Positions 56,736-64,000 of a stretch of 64,000 bases of DNA are shown here, one piece after another; within the stretch, counting starts at the first letter, position 1, and each line of letters opens with the position of its first letter. Below the pieces are notes generated by a model, which was given only the letters and a program-made list of their open reading frames with translations, made no database searches and had not been told where the DNA came from. This stretch comes from Marinobacter psychrophilus (GTDB lineage Bacteria > Pseudomonadota > Gammaproteobacteria > Pseudomonadales > Oleiphilaceae). Made by a program: the position numbers and the translations under genes. The stretch spans positions 2,480,001 through 2,544,000 of the forward strand of contig NZ_CP011494.1 in the NCBI RefSeq assembly GCF_001043175.1, in the 5' to 3' direction.

Positions 56736-56780
56736 TCAATCGTATTTCCGAAAAAAGATCATCCGTCTAGGAGTAACATC

Positions 56781-57785
56781 ATGACCATCCGAATCGCAAT
56801 TAACGGGTTTGGCCGCATTGGCCGCAACACGCTTCGCGCTCTTTACGAGAACAATTATCGTGAGCAGATGCAGGTGGTCGCTATTAATGACCTGGGCGAT
56901 GCCGAAACCAACGCTCACCTGCTCAAGTATGACAGTGTTCACGGGCGTTTTACTGCCGACGTAAGCCACGATGCCGACTCCCTCAGCGTGAACGGCGACC
57001 GCATTGCCATCAGCGCGATCCGCAACCCCGTCGACCTGCCGTGGAAAGATCTGGGCGTAGACGTGGTTCTGGAGTGCACGGGTTTGTTCACAACACGTGA
57101 AAAAGCCGCGGGCCATTTACAGGCGGGGGCCCGCAAAGTGATTATTTCTGCACCCAGCCCGGACGCAGACGCCATGGTGGTTTTCGGTGTAAACGACCAG
57201 ATTCTGAGCGCCGACCATCACATTATTTCCAACGCCTCCTGCACCACTAACTGCCTGGCGCCGATTGCAGAAGCGTTGAACAATGCGGTCGGAATTGAAA
57301 GCGGATTAATGACCACCATTCACTCCTATACCAACGACCAGAATTTAAGCGATGTTTACCATTCAGACCTTTACCGCGCGCGCTCAGCCACCCAGTCGAT
57401 GATCCCCACCAAAACCGGTGCCGCCGCCGCGATTGGTAAAATCATTCCGGCACTGAACGGCAAGTTGGACGGCCTGGCGATTCGTGTACCGACCATTAAT
57501 GTGTCGCTGGTCGACTTTGGCTTTATTGCGAACCGCGACACCTCCGTAGAGGAAGTTAACGCGGCGGTGAAAGCCGCGGCTGAAAAAAGCAGCGTACTGG
57601 GATACAACCAGGAAAAACTGGTAAGCGTTGACTTTAACCATGACGCTCGTTCGAGTATTTTTGATGCCAACCACACGCGCGTGATCGGGCGTCATGTAAA
57701 AGTCATGGCTTGGTATGATAATGAATGGGGGTTCTCGAACCGAATGCTGGATAATGCTGCTGCACTTATAAAAGCCAGCCAATGA
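56781..57785 (+). CDS. gap: Glyceraldehyde-3-phosphate dehydrogenase
   Basis: This 334-residue type I NAD-dependent enzyme has [10 protein letters not shown] at the nucleotide site and the catalytic Cys154 in [23 protein letters not shown] with the His, and the phosphate-binding [22 protein letters not shown], are complete. Start at 56781 has TAGGAG ahead. It is the first gene of a gap-pykA unit and belongs to the Entner-Doudoroff linked set of pseudomonads. Confidence 0.97.
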   Translation: MTIRIAINGFGRIGRNTLRALYENNYREQMQVVAINDLGDAETNAHLLKYDSVHGRFTADVSHDADSLSVNGDRIAISAIRNPVDLPWKDLGVDVVLECTGLFTTREKAAGHLQAGARKVIISAPSPDADAMVVFGVNDQILSADHHIISNASCTTNCLAPIAEALNNAVGIESGLMTTIHSYTNDQNLSDVYHSDLYRARSATQSMIPTKTGAAAAIGKIIPALNGKLDGLAIRVPTINVSLVDFGFIANRDTSVEEVNAAVKAAAEKSSVLGYNQEKLVSVDFNHDARSSIFDANHTRVIGRHVKVMAWYDNEWGFSNRMLDNAAALIKASQ

Positions 57786-57853
57786 AGGCAAAAGCCGACA
57801 GCCAGCCAAACCGCATAAGCGAAACACCTTCCCATTCTGAAAGGACACCCACC

Positions 57854-59302
57854 ATGCTCCGGCGTACGAAGATTGTTGCCACCCTTGGTCCCGCTACTGA
57901 TAGCCCCGAATCTCTGGGCGCTATTATTGCTGCGGGTGTCGACGTTACCCGTCTGAATTTTTCCCACGGCACTGCGGAAGATCACGAAAAGCGCGCGCGC
58001 CTGGTCCGCGACACCGCCAAGGCACAGGGCCGTTTTGTCGCTATTATGGCCGACCTGCAAGGACCAAAATTGCGCATTGCCCGCTTTTGCGACAATAAAG
58101 TCACCCTTACCGCCGGCCAAACCTTTGTGCTGGACGCCACCATGGACAAAGAAAGTGGCACCTCCGATTGCGTAGGCATCGATTACGAACAGCTTATCCG
58201 TGATGTAAAACCCGGTGACATTCTGGTGCTGGACGACGGCCGTATCGAAATGCAGATAGACGCAGTAGACGATCACAGCATCACCTCTACGGTTTTGATC
58301 GGTGGGCCCTTGTCTAACAACAAAGGCCTGAACAAGCGCGGCGGTGGCCTGTCAGCTGAGGCGCTGACCGAGAAAGACAAGCAAGACATTGTTACTGCCG
58401 CCAGATTGGGCGCAGATTATGTTGCCGTTTCTTTCGTTCGCAACGCCGAAGACATGCACACCGCCCGTCGTTTGCTGAAAGAGGCCGGCTCTGAAGCAGG
58501 GCTGGTCGCAAAAATTGAACGCGCCGAGCTGGCCCACGATGACGCCGCACTGGATGCGGTTATCGAAGCGTCTGACGTGGTCATGGTTGCCCGCGGCGAT
58601 CTGGCAGTGGAGATCGGCGATGCCGAACTGGTCGGTGTGCAGAAGCACATTATTCAGCGCGCTCGGATTCTCAATCGCGCGGTAATTACGGCCACCCAGA
58701 TGATGGAATCGATGATCACCAACCCCATGCCCACCCGCGCCGAAGTGTCGGATGTGGCTAACGCGGTGATGGATTACACTGACGCCGTGATGCTGTCGGC
58801 AGAAACTGCTGTGGGGGATTATCCGGTGGAAGCGGTAGCCGCCATGGTGCGAATTTGCATTGGTGCGGAGAAACACCCCTCCATGCACCAGTCCAAACAT
58901 CGGATGCACGAATCCATGGGACAAGTAGACGAAGCCATTGCTCTGTCTGCCATGTACGCGGCCAATCACTTGAACGGCATAGCCGCTATCATCTGCCTGA
59001 CCGAAACCGGTGCAACCCCGCGGCTAATGTCTCGTATCAAGTCCAGCCTGCCGATTTATGCGTTTTCACGCCATCACACCACCCAGCACCGAGTCGTGAT
59101 GTACCGTGGTGTACAAACCGTACCCTTTGATGCTGCAAACTTTGCAGCCGAAGAGACCAATACCCAGGCGGTTGAGCAACTGGTAAAACAAGGCGTGGTG
59201 AAAGACGGCGACTTGGTTGTTGTTACCAAAGGCAACTTTACCAATGCCCAAGGCGGCACGAACTCCATGCAGATTCTACGTGTTGGTGAACATCTGCACT
59301 AA
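57854..59302 (+). CDS. pykA: Pyruvate kinase
   Basis: This 482-residue enzyme converts phosphoenolpyruvate and ADP to pyruvate and [18 protein letters not shown] begins the barrel, the B domain is at about 72-170, and [13 protein letters not shown] and ATQMMESMI hold the active-site residues. The family's C-terminal allosteric domain is complete. The ATG at 57854 follows AAAGGA; an upstream ATG overlapping gap lacks support. It follows gap by 68 bases. Confidence 0.96.
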   Translation: MLRRTKIVATLGPATDSPESLGAIIAAGVDVTRLNFSHGTAEDHEKRARLVRDTAKAQGRFVAIMADLQGPKLRIARFCDNKVTLTAGQTFVLDATMDKESGTSDCVGIDYEQLIRDVKPGDILVLDDGRIEMQIDAVDDHSITSTVLIGGPLSNNKGLNKRGGGLSAEALTEKDKQDIVTAARLGADYVAVSFVRNAEDMHTARRLLKEAGSEAGLVAKIERAELAHDDAALDAVIEASDVVMVARGDLAVEIGDAELVGVQKHIIQRARILNRAVITATQMMESMITNPMPTRAEVSDVANAVMDYTDAVMLSAETAVGDYPVEAVAAMVRICIGAEKHPSMHQSKHRMHESMGQVDEAIALSAMYAANHLNGIAAIICLTETGATPRLMSRIKSSLPIYAFSRHHTTQHRVVMYRGVQTVPFDAANFAAEETNTQAVEQLVKQGVVKDGDLVVVTKGNFTNAQGGTNSMQILRVGEHLH

Positions 59303-59315
59303 ACCGCGGGTTATT

Positions 59316-59358
59316 CAGACACAAAAAACGCCGGCTTGCTGGCGTTTTTTTGTGTCTG
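59316..59358. terminator. Bidirectional terminator between pykA and eda
   Basis: CAGACACAAAAAACGCC and GGCGTTTTTTTGTGTCTG pair with one bulged base. A- and T-runs in the stem serve both convergent genes. Confidence 0.85.
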
Positions 59359-59381
59359 TTCACGGCCTATTCGTGTGAACT

Positions 59382-60056
59382 TTACGTCTCAGTTACGCTG
59401 CTCCACGCGCCTAGTTCGGCCAGGCTTGCCCTGGCCAGTTCGCGGACTCTCGCCCAATCGCCGGTGGCCACTGCGTCTTCCGGCGCCAGCCAGGTTCCGC
59501 CCACGGTCATCACGTTGTCCAAAGCCAGGTAATCCGCTGCGGTGTTTTGGCGAATACCGCCGGTAGGGCAAAACCGAACTCCGGCAAACGGTCCACTCAG
59601 CGCTCGCAAGCCCGCCGTACCACCGGCCACTTCTGCTGGGAAGAATTTGAAACGGCGGTATCCCAACTGGTAACCACTCATTAATTCTGACGCCGTAGCA
59701 ATGCCTGGCAGCAGCGGCACCTGAGCTTGCAACCCGTATTCCAGCAACGGCAGTGTGATTCCCGGTGTTACGACAAAATGCGCACCCGCCGCCTCTGCCT
59801 GCTTATATTGCTCTACCGTTAACACCGTACCGGCGCCTACAAAGGCGTCAGGAAGCGCCTTACGCAGAGCACGAATGGCATCCAGACCGTATTCAGTGCG
59901 CAAAGTGATCTCGAACACTTTAAGCCCGCCCTGCATCAACGCCTCGCACAGAGGCACTGCGGTGTCTGGGTGATTAATAGTGATCACCGGCAGCAGCGGC
60001 GACAGGCTGACGATGTCGTCTAACCGCTGGCATTGGGCTTGCGCTTGAACATTCAT
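59382..60056 (-). CDS. eda: KDPG/KHG aldolase
   Basis: This 224-residue class I aldolase splits KDPG to pyruvate and glyceraldehyde-3-phosphate. The Schiff-base lysine is in FKFFPAE. GAGTVLT, TPGIT and CPTGGI are the other active-site strands. It follows pgl by 8 bases in a zwf-pgl-eda operon. The ATG at 60056 gives the normal family start; an upstream frame overlaps pgl. Confidence 0.95.
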   Translation of the reverse strand: MNVQAQAQCQRLDDIVSLSPLLPVITINHPDTAVPLCEALMQGGLKVFEITLRTEYGLDAIRALRKALPDAFVGAGTVLTVEQYKQAEAAGAHFVVTPGITLPLLEYGLQAQVPLLPGIATASELMSGYQLGYRRFKFFPAEVAGGTAGLRALSGPFAGVRFCPTGGIRQNTAADYLALDNVMTVGGTWLAPEDAVATGDWARVRELARASLAELGAWSSVTET

Positions 60057-60064
60057 CGATAAGG

Positions 60065-60790
60065 TCACTTTGCGGGGCTCCAAAAAATGTGCAAACCCGA
60101 CCGCAGAAACGCGCGGATTGGCATTTGCGCCCAGTTATCAGGTTCAGTCAATGCCTTGCTCAAAGTGGCCAGTTTGTCGTCGCCCTGAATGTGCAGAATA
60201 CAATTACGGGCGCCGGCAATGGCGCTGCGGGTCAGAGTGATTCGCGCCTGGGCGTGTTGTGGTGGGGTTATCACCGCCAATTTACGGCCGTTGTGTTCCG
60301 CCATGGCCGTGACCAGTTCCGGCGCATCCGGAAATAACGATGCGGTATGACCGTCGTTGCCCATACCCAACACCACCACGTCCAGCGGCCAGTTCAGAGA
60401 TTCAAGCCGCTGGCCAACCGCACCTAGGCCAGCTGAAGGACTTGCGACGTTTTCGTACAGTGGATGAAAACGTGCCACTGCAGCCCCTCCCTGCAACAGA
60501 TGCGCGCGTATCTGGGCGCTGTTGCTGTCTGGGTGCGACGGATCTACCCAGCGTTCGTCTACCTGCACAACGTCTATCCGCTGCCAGTCCAGAACTTGCT
60601 GGGTCAAAGCCTTAAACAGCAAAATCGGTGTACTGCCGCCAGACAACGCAACGCTAGCCCGCGGCGCTACTTCAAGACGTTGGCGCAGAATCAACGCAAT
60701 TTGCTCTGCCAATTTCCGGGCAAGGTCGGCCGGTGTTGCAGCCCGATACCAAAATACGCCATCAGGCAATAAGGGCTTAAACATCTTCAT
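60065..60790 (-). CDS. pgl: 6-phosphogluconolactonase
   Basis: This 242-residue DevB-type enzyme hydrolyses 6-phosphogluconolactone, the product of zwf. [15 protein letters not shown] and [14 protein letters not shown] and [17 protein letters not shown] are the family motifs. The start overlaps the end of zwf by 14 bases; the ATG at 60784 two codons later is also possible, and a GTG at 60808 less so. Gene order zwf-pgl-eda is that of pseudomonads. Confidence 0.95.
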   Translation of the reverse strand: MKMFKPLLPDGVFWYRAATPADLARKLAEQIALILRQRLEVAPRASVALSGGSTPILLFKALTQQVLDWQRIDVVQVDERWVDPSHPDSNSAQIRAHLLQGGAAVARFHPLYENVASPSAGLGAVGQRLESLNWPLDVVVLGMGNDGHTASLFPDAPELVTAMAEHNGRKLAVITPPQHAQARITLTRSAIAGARNCILHIQGDDKLATLSKALTEPDNWAQMPIRAFLRSGLHIFWSPAK

Positions 60791-62252
60791 ACCAGTTTCG
60801 TCCGTCACGGGTTATTAAAGCCACCGATGCCACCGGCCCCCAACCACCTGCGGCGTAACGTTTTGGTGGCTCGCCGCTGTCTTGCCAATTGGTGATGATC
60901 TGGTCTATCCAGCGCCAGGCATGTTCAACTTCGTCGCGGCGCACAAACAGGTATTGTTGGCCTTTCATGACTTCCCACAGCAGCCGTTCATAAGCTTCGG
61001 GGATACGAACCTTGGCAAAAGTTTCGGCGAAGCTCAGTTCCAACGGCCCCTGGCGCAGGCGCATGCCTTTATCCAGGCCTTGGTCTTTGGTGAGTATTTT
61101 CAGCGCCATACCTTCGTCTGGCTGCAGGCGGATAATCAATTTATTGTTGGCCAGATGTTTCTGGTCCGGGTCAAAGATATAGTGCGGTGCCGGTTTGAAA
61201 TGAATGACGATTTGGGAAAACTTTTCAGGCAGCCGTTTGCCTGTGCGGATGTAAAATGGCACACCGGACCAGCGCCAGTTATCGATTTCTACTTTCAGGG
61301 CGACAAAGGTTTCGGTATCACTGGATTTATCAGCACCTTTTTCATCAAGGTATCCGGGCACCGCCTTGCCCTCGCTGGAACCTGCAGTGTACTGCCCGCG
61401 CACCGCGTAATGTTCCATCATGGCGGGCGTAATTTTGCGCAGAGCCTTCAGCACTTTCACTTTTTCATCGCGAATGCTGTCTGCCGACAAATCAGATGGT
61501 GGATCCATGGCAATCAGGCACAGCAGTTGCAACAGGTGATTCTGAATCATGTCACGCAATTGCCCGGCCTTGTCGAAATAGCCCCAACGCCCTTCAATAC
61601 CCAAACTTTCTGCCACAGTGATTTCCACGTGGGAAATGTGGTTCTGATCCCACTGGGAGGCAAAAAGATTGTTGGCGAAACGCAGGGCAATCAGATTTTG
61701 TACGGTCTCTTTGCCCAGATAATGGTCAATACGGAACAGCTCACTTTCAGCGTATACCTCACCCAGTGCATCATTGATGACCCGCGACGATTGCAGATCA
61801 TGGCCGATGGGTTTCTCAACCACCACCCGAATGTTCTCGCTGCAACAGTCGGAATCTCGTAGATTGCGCGCAATCACCCCGTACAACGACGGTGGTGTAG
61901 CCATGTACACAATCAGATTATTATTGACGCTGTCGCGCCAACCGTTCAATTCCGGGTAACTCTCGCAGCAGCTGAAATCAAGGCTGCGGTATTCCACCCG
62001 CTGCACCAGACGCTCTACAACCGATTGGTCAAATTCTTCAGCCGGAACCCGCTGGCGCAAATTATCGACAATCTGCTGGCGCACATCGTCAGTACTGTGC
62101 TCGTGCCGGGCCAGTGCCAGAACACGGCTTCCTTCAGCAAGCAATTCCGCGCGTTCAAGCTGGTAAAGCGCCGGAAACAGTTTGCGGTTGGCCAGGTCGC
62201 CCAAGGCGCCAAAAATCATCAAGTCGCAGCGAGTATGGTCTGATTTGGTCAT
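60777..62252 (-). CDS. zwf: Glucose-6-phosphate 1-dehydrogenase
   Basis: This 491-residue enzyme oxidises glucose-6-phosphate with NADP or NAD. It has the nucleotide site [17 protein letters not shown] and the catalytic [12 protein letters not shown] segment. Other conserved parts are EKPIGHDL and [11 protein letters not shown]. It begins at 62252 after a very poor ribosome site; a TTG six codons upstream is the alternative. It is divergent from hexR. Confidence 0.96.
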   Translation of the reverse strand: MTKSDHTRCDLMIFGALGDLANRKLFPALYQLERAELLAEGSRVLALARHEHSTDDVRQQIVDNLRQRVPAEEFDQSVVERLVQRVEYRSLDFSCCESYPELNGWRDSVNNNLIVYMATPPSLYGVIARNLRDSDCCSENIRVVVEKPIGHDLQSSRVINDALGEVYAESELFRIDHYLGKETVQNLIALRFANNLFASQWDQNHISHVEITVAESLGIEGRWGYFDKAGQLRDMIQNHLLQLLCLIAMDPPSDLSADSIRDEKVKVLKALRKITPAMMEHYAVRGQYTAGSSEGKAVPGYLDEKGADKSSDTETFVALKVEIDNWRWSGVPFYIRTGKRLPEKFSQIVIHFKPAPHYIFDPDQKHLANNKLIIRLQPDEGMALKILTKDQGLDKGMRLRQGPLELSFAETFAKVRIPEAYERLLWEVMKGQQYLFVRRDEVEHAWRWIDQIITNWQDSGEPPKRYAAGGWGPVASVALITRDGRNWYEDV

Positions 62253-62267
62253 TGTAGTAATTTTATC
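62253..62267. promoter_or_regulatory. HexR-like operator at the zwf start
   Basis: TGTAGTAATTTTATC matches the HexR consensus TGTARTWWWAYTACA at 12 of 15 positions. It touches the zwf ATG and would block transcription or early elongation. A weaker copy (11 of 15) lies at 62317-62331. Confidence 0.55.
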
Positions 62268-62352
62268 CAATAATCGTCGCTAAAATGTGAGAACCTCATC
62301 ATTTAACCCCACTTCCGACACTTTTACTACACCCCAAACTAGTCAAACAGGG

Positions 62353-62358
62353 TATAAT
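62353..62358 (+). promoter_or_regulatory. Probable -10 element of hexR
   Basis: A perfect TATAAT lies 59 bases before the hexR ATG. The -35 element is not clear. Confidence 0.45.
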
Positions 62359-62416
62359 TTTTAAAGTTTCGCATCAAACATTTCGTATCAACCAAAGTAA
62401 TCAGGGAACTTCAGGC

Positions 62417-63304
62417 ATGGCTGCAATTACCCTCACCCATTCCCGCCGGGATGACAATCTGCTTGAGGATATTCAGCAGAGGCTGGAGCAGCTCAACAAA
62501 TCCGAGCGCAAGGTGGCAGAGGCCATCATGCGCGACCCCAGCGCCGCAACGCGTTACAGTATTGCTGCGTTGGCGCGGGCGTCTGACGTTAGCGAGCCGA
62601 CGGTTAACCGTTTTTGCCGCGGGTTCTCCGCCACCGGTTTTCCCGACTTCAAGATTCGCCTGGCACAAAGCATTGCCACCGGCACTCCCTATGTCGGTCA
62701 GAACGTTGAGCCCGACGACACGGTGGCAGAGTTTTCCGACAAAATCATACTCAGCACCATGGCGAGCCTGGATAAGGCGCGCCAGACGCTGGATGCCAAA
62801 GCACTGACGCAGGCCATCGATTCGCTGATTCAAGCCAAGCAGATCAGCTTCTTTGGCATGGGTGCCTCGGCGTCGGTAGCGATGGACGCCCAACACAAAT
62901 TTTTCCGCTTCAACATACCCGTTACGACTTACGACGACGCCTTGATTCAGCGAATGGTGGCTGCGGGCTCCCACGTGGGCGATGTGATTGTGGCTATCTC
63001 TTACACCGGCCGCACCAGAGAAACCGTGGAAATAGCACAAATTGCCCGCGATAACGGCGCCACAGTCATTGGCATTACCAACCCGCAATCGCCCCTGGCT
63101 GCAGTGTCCAGCGTGGTGTTACCGGTGATTTCGCCGGAAGATACCGAAGTTTATATGCCCATGTCGTCGCGTATTATCCAGCTTACCGTCATCGACATTC
63201 TGGCTACTGGGGTGACGTTAAAACGCGGTCCGGATTTTCTCAGCCACTTAAAAAAGATTAAAGAAAGCCTGCGCCCTACCCGCCTGCCACTGACGCAACC
63301 CTGA
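62417..63304 (+). CDS. hexR: RpiR-family repressor HexR
   Basis: This 295-residue regulator has an N-terminal RpiR helix-turn-helix ([23 protein letters not shown], near 51-73) and a C-terminal SIS domain that binds sugar phosphates ([20 protein letters not shown] and [21 protein letters not shown]). In pseudomonads and marine gammaproteobacteria HexR is released by KDPG and controls zwf, edd and gap. All these genes are in this window. Confidence 0.94.
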   Translation: MAAITLTHSRRDDNLLEDIQQRLEQLNKSERKVAEAIMRDPSAATRYSIAALARASDVSEPTVNRFCRGFSATGFPDFKIRLAQSIATGTPYVGQNVEPDDTVAEFSDKIILSTMASLDKARQTLDAKALTQAIDSLIQAKQISFFGMGASASVAMDAQHKFFRFNIPVTTYDDALIQRMVAAGSHVGDVIVAISYTGRTRETVEIAQIARDNGATVIGITNPQSPLAAVSSVVLPVISPEDTEVYMPMSSRIIQLTVIDILATGVTLKRGPDFLSHLKKIKESLRPTRLPLTQP

Positions 63305-63340
63305 CAGCACATGCGCTAAAAGAACGTTGACGTTAGAAAC

Positions 63341-63378
63341 AAAAAAACCCGAACCGGATAGCCGGTTCGGGTTTTTTT
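63341..63378. terminator. Strong terminator after hexR
   Basis: AAAAAAACCCGAACCGG and CCGGTTCGGGTTTTTTT are perfectly complementary around a four-base loop (ATAG). A- and T-runs serve both strands (hexR and ppiD). Confidence 0.92.
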
Positions 63379-63447
63379 TACTCGCCTTGGGCGTCATCCT
63401 GCCCTGGCGTCTCCCTAGCTTGATTCTAGCTGCGTACTAAAACTGTA

Positions 63448-64000
63448 CTACGGACGCTCCACCTCGGCGTTATTCCGCAGCCACTGCTGGTAAGCCGTGT
63501 ATTCGCGCTGGCCGTCCAGTGAAGCCAGAAACTCCTGCAACTGTACGTATTCGGTGCTGTCAGTGTTGACCTCGCCTTCATTAACCTTATCCAGAGCGAT
63601 TACAACGGCACCGTTGCCAGTAACAGTGTGGCCATAGCTGACGCCACCTGCTTGTGGGCGCGGCAACGCGTAAACCGTCTGCATGACCCCACCGCCTAAT
63701 TCCGGCGCACTGCGCGGCTGTTCGATGTACGTCGTCCAGCTGTCGTCGGTAATATCCTGCAACGATTCGCCGGCCTGTAACTGCGCGGCCATTTCGCTGG
63801 CACGGGCCACCAGAGCGGTACGGGTTTTTTCGGCCTCCAAATTGCTGCGAATAGCGTCCTCTACGCCGGCTAGCGGCAACATCTCGGCCCCGCGATAAAC
63901 CCGCACGCGGGCGACCACAGCGCGATTGTCGGCAACGTCAATCAACTCGGTGTTATAGCCACCGTTCAATACGTCTTCCGAAAACAGCTGGCGCACCAGT
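63448..64000 (-). CDS. ppiD: Peptidyl-prolyl cis-trans isomerase D, C-terminal part (partial)
   Basis: The reading frame runs off the right edge of the window; about 184 codons of its C-terminus are visible. The segments QLFSEDVLNGGYNTELIDVADNRAVVARV and VEDAIRSNLEAEKTRTALVA resemble the tail of PpiD/SurA-like periplasmic chaperones. These are anchored in the inner membrane and assist outer-membrane protein folding. The gene start and the parvulin domain are not in the window. Confidence 0.75.
   Translation of the reverse strand, partial: LVRQLFSEDVLNGGYNTELIDVADNRAVVARVRVYRGAEMLPLAGVEDAIRSNLEAEKTRTALVARASEMAAQLQAGESLQDITDDSWTTYIEQPRSAPELGGGVMQTVYALPRPQAGGVSYGHTVTGNGAVVIALDKVNEGEVNTDSTEYVQLQEFLASLDGQREYTAYQQWLRNNAEVERP

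Noticed and set aside
60882..61862. A 326-codon open frame on the plus strand.
   Set aside because: It is antisense to zwf, which is clearly coding, and has no ribosome site.

Overview
This window looks like chromosome of a marine gammaproteobacterium, most probably Marinobacter or a close relative. That is an inference from gene content and order: bpt-infA-clpA-clpS-cspD, rluE-nudJ-mnmA-hflD-purB, a complete ccoNOQP-ccoGHIS block, a Pseudomonas-type zwf-pgl-eda/hexR unit, and moderately GC-rich coding sequence. No rRNA, tRNA, CRISPR array, prophage or intact insertion sequence was seen.

Positions 1-24.8 kb are mainly housekeeping. They hold the end of bpt, then infA, a PepSY protein with a cytochrome b561-like partner, clpS-clpA, cspD, rluE-nudJ-mnmA-hflD, purB, the ribosomal oxygenase roxA, a GNAT fusion protein, a LysR regulator, a glutathione peroxidase, an AlaA-type aminotransferase, htpX, an NhaR-like regulator that seems to lack an AUG start, pdxB, epmC-rhlB, dsbD, a TusA-like protein and a small hydrolase.

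Positions 24.9-33.8 kb form the cbb3 oxidase region. ccoNOQP lies behind a well-placed FNR/ANR-type site. ccoGHIS follows, and a TauE/SafE-family membrane protein is coupled to ccoS. Positions 33.8-41.9 kb are mixed: ttcA, a DnaJ-related protein, a polysaccharide deacetylase, a decayed SLC13-type permease pseudogene, a CBS-PAS-GGDEF diguanylate cyclase, ogt and a chemotaxis receptor.

Positions 42.0-63.3 kb are the most interesting part. A rhizobial-type glycerol ABC importer (glpSTPQUV order) is transcribed divergently from a sigma-54 enhancer-binding activator with a GAF-type sensor. It is followed by glpK, glpR and glpD, and then by the Entner-Doudoroff/lower glycolysis set edd, gap, pykA, eda, pgl, zwf and hexR. 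A -24/-12 promoter with a GG-N10-GC core lies ahead of glpS, with a palindromic candidate enhancer site upstream. The ten-base word GTATTTTTAC recurs ahead of glpS, between glpK and glpR, and between edd and gap. I infer that glycerol uptake, glycerol oxidation and central hexose/triose metabolism are wired together here, with import possibly under sigma-54 control instead of, or in addition to, the usual GlpR repression. The window ends inside ppiD.
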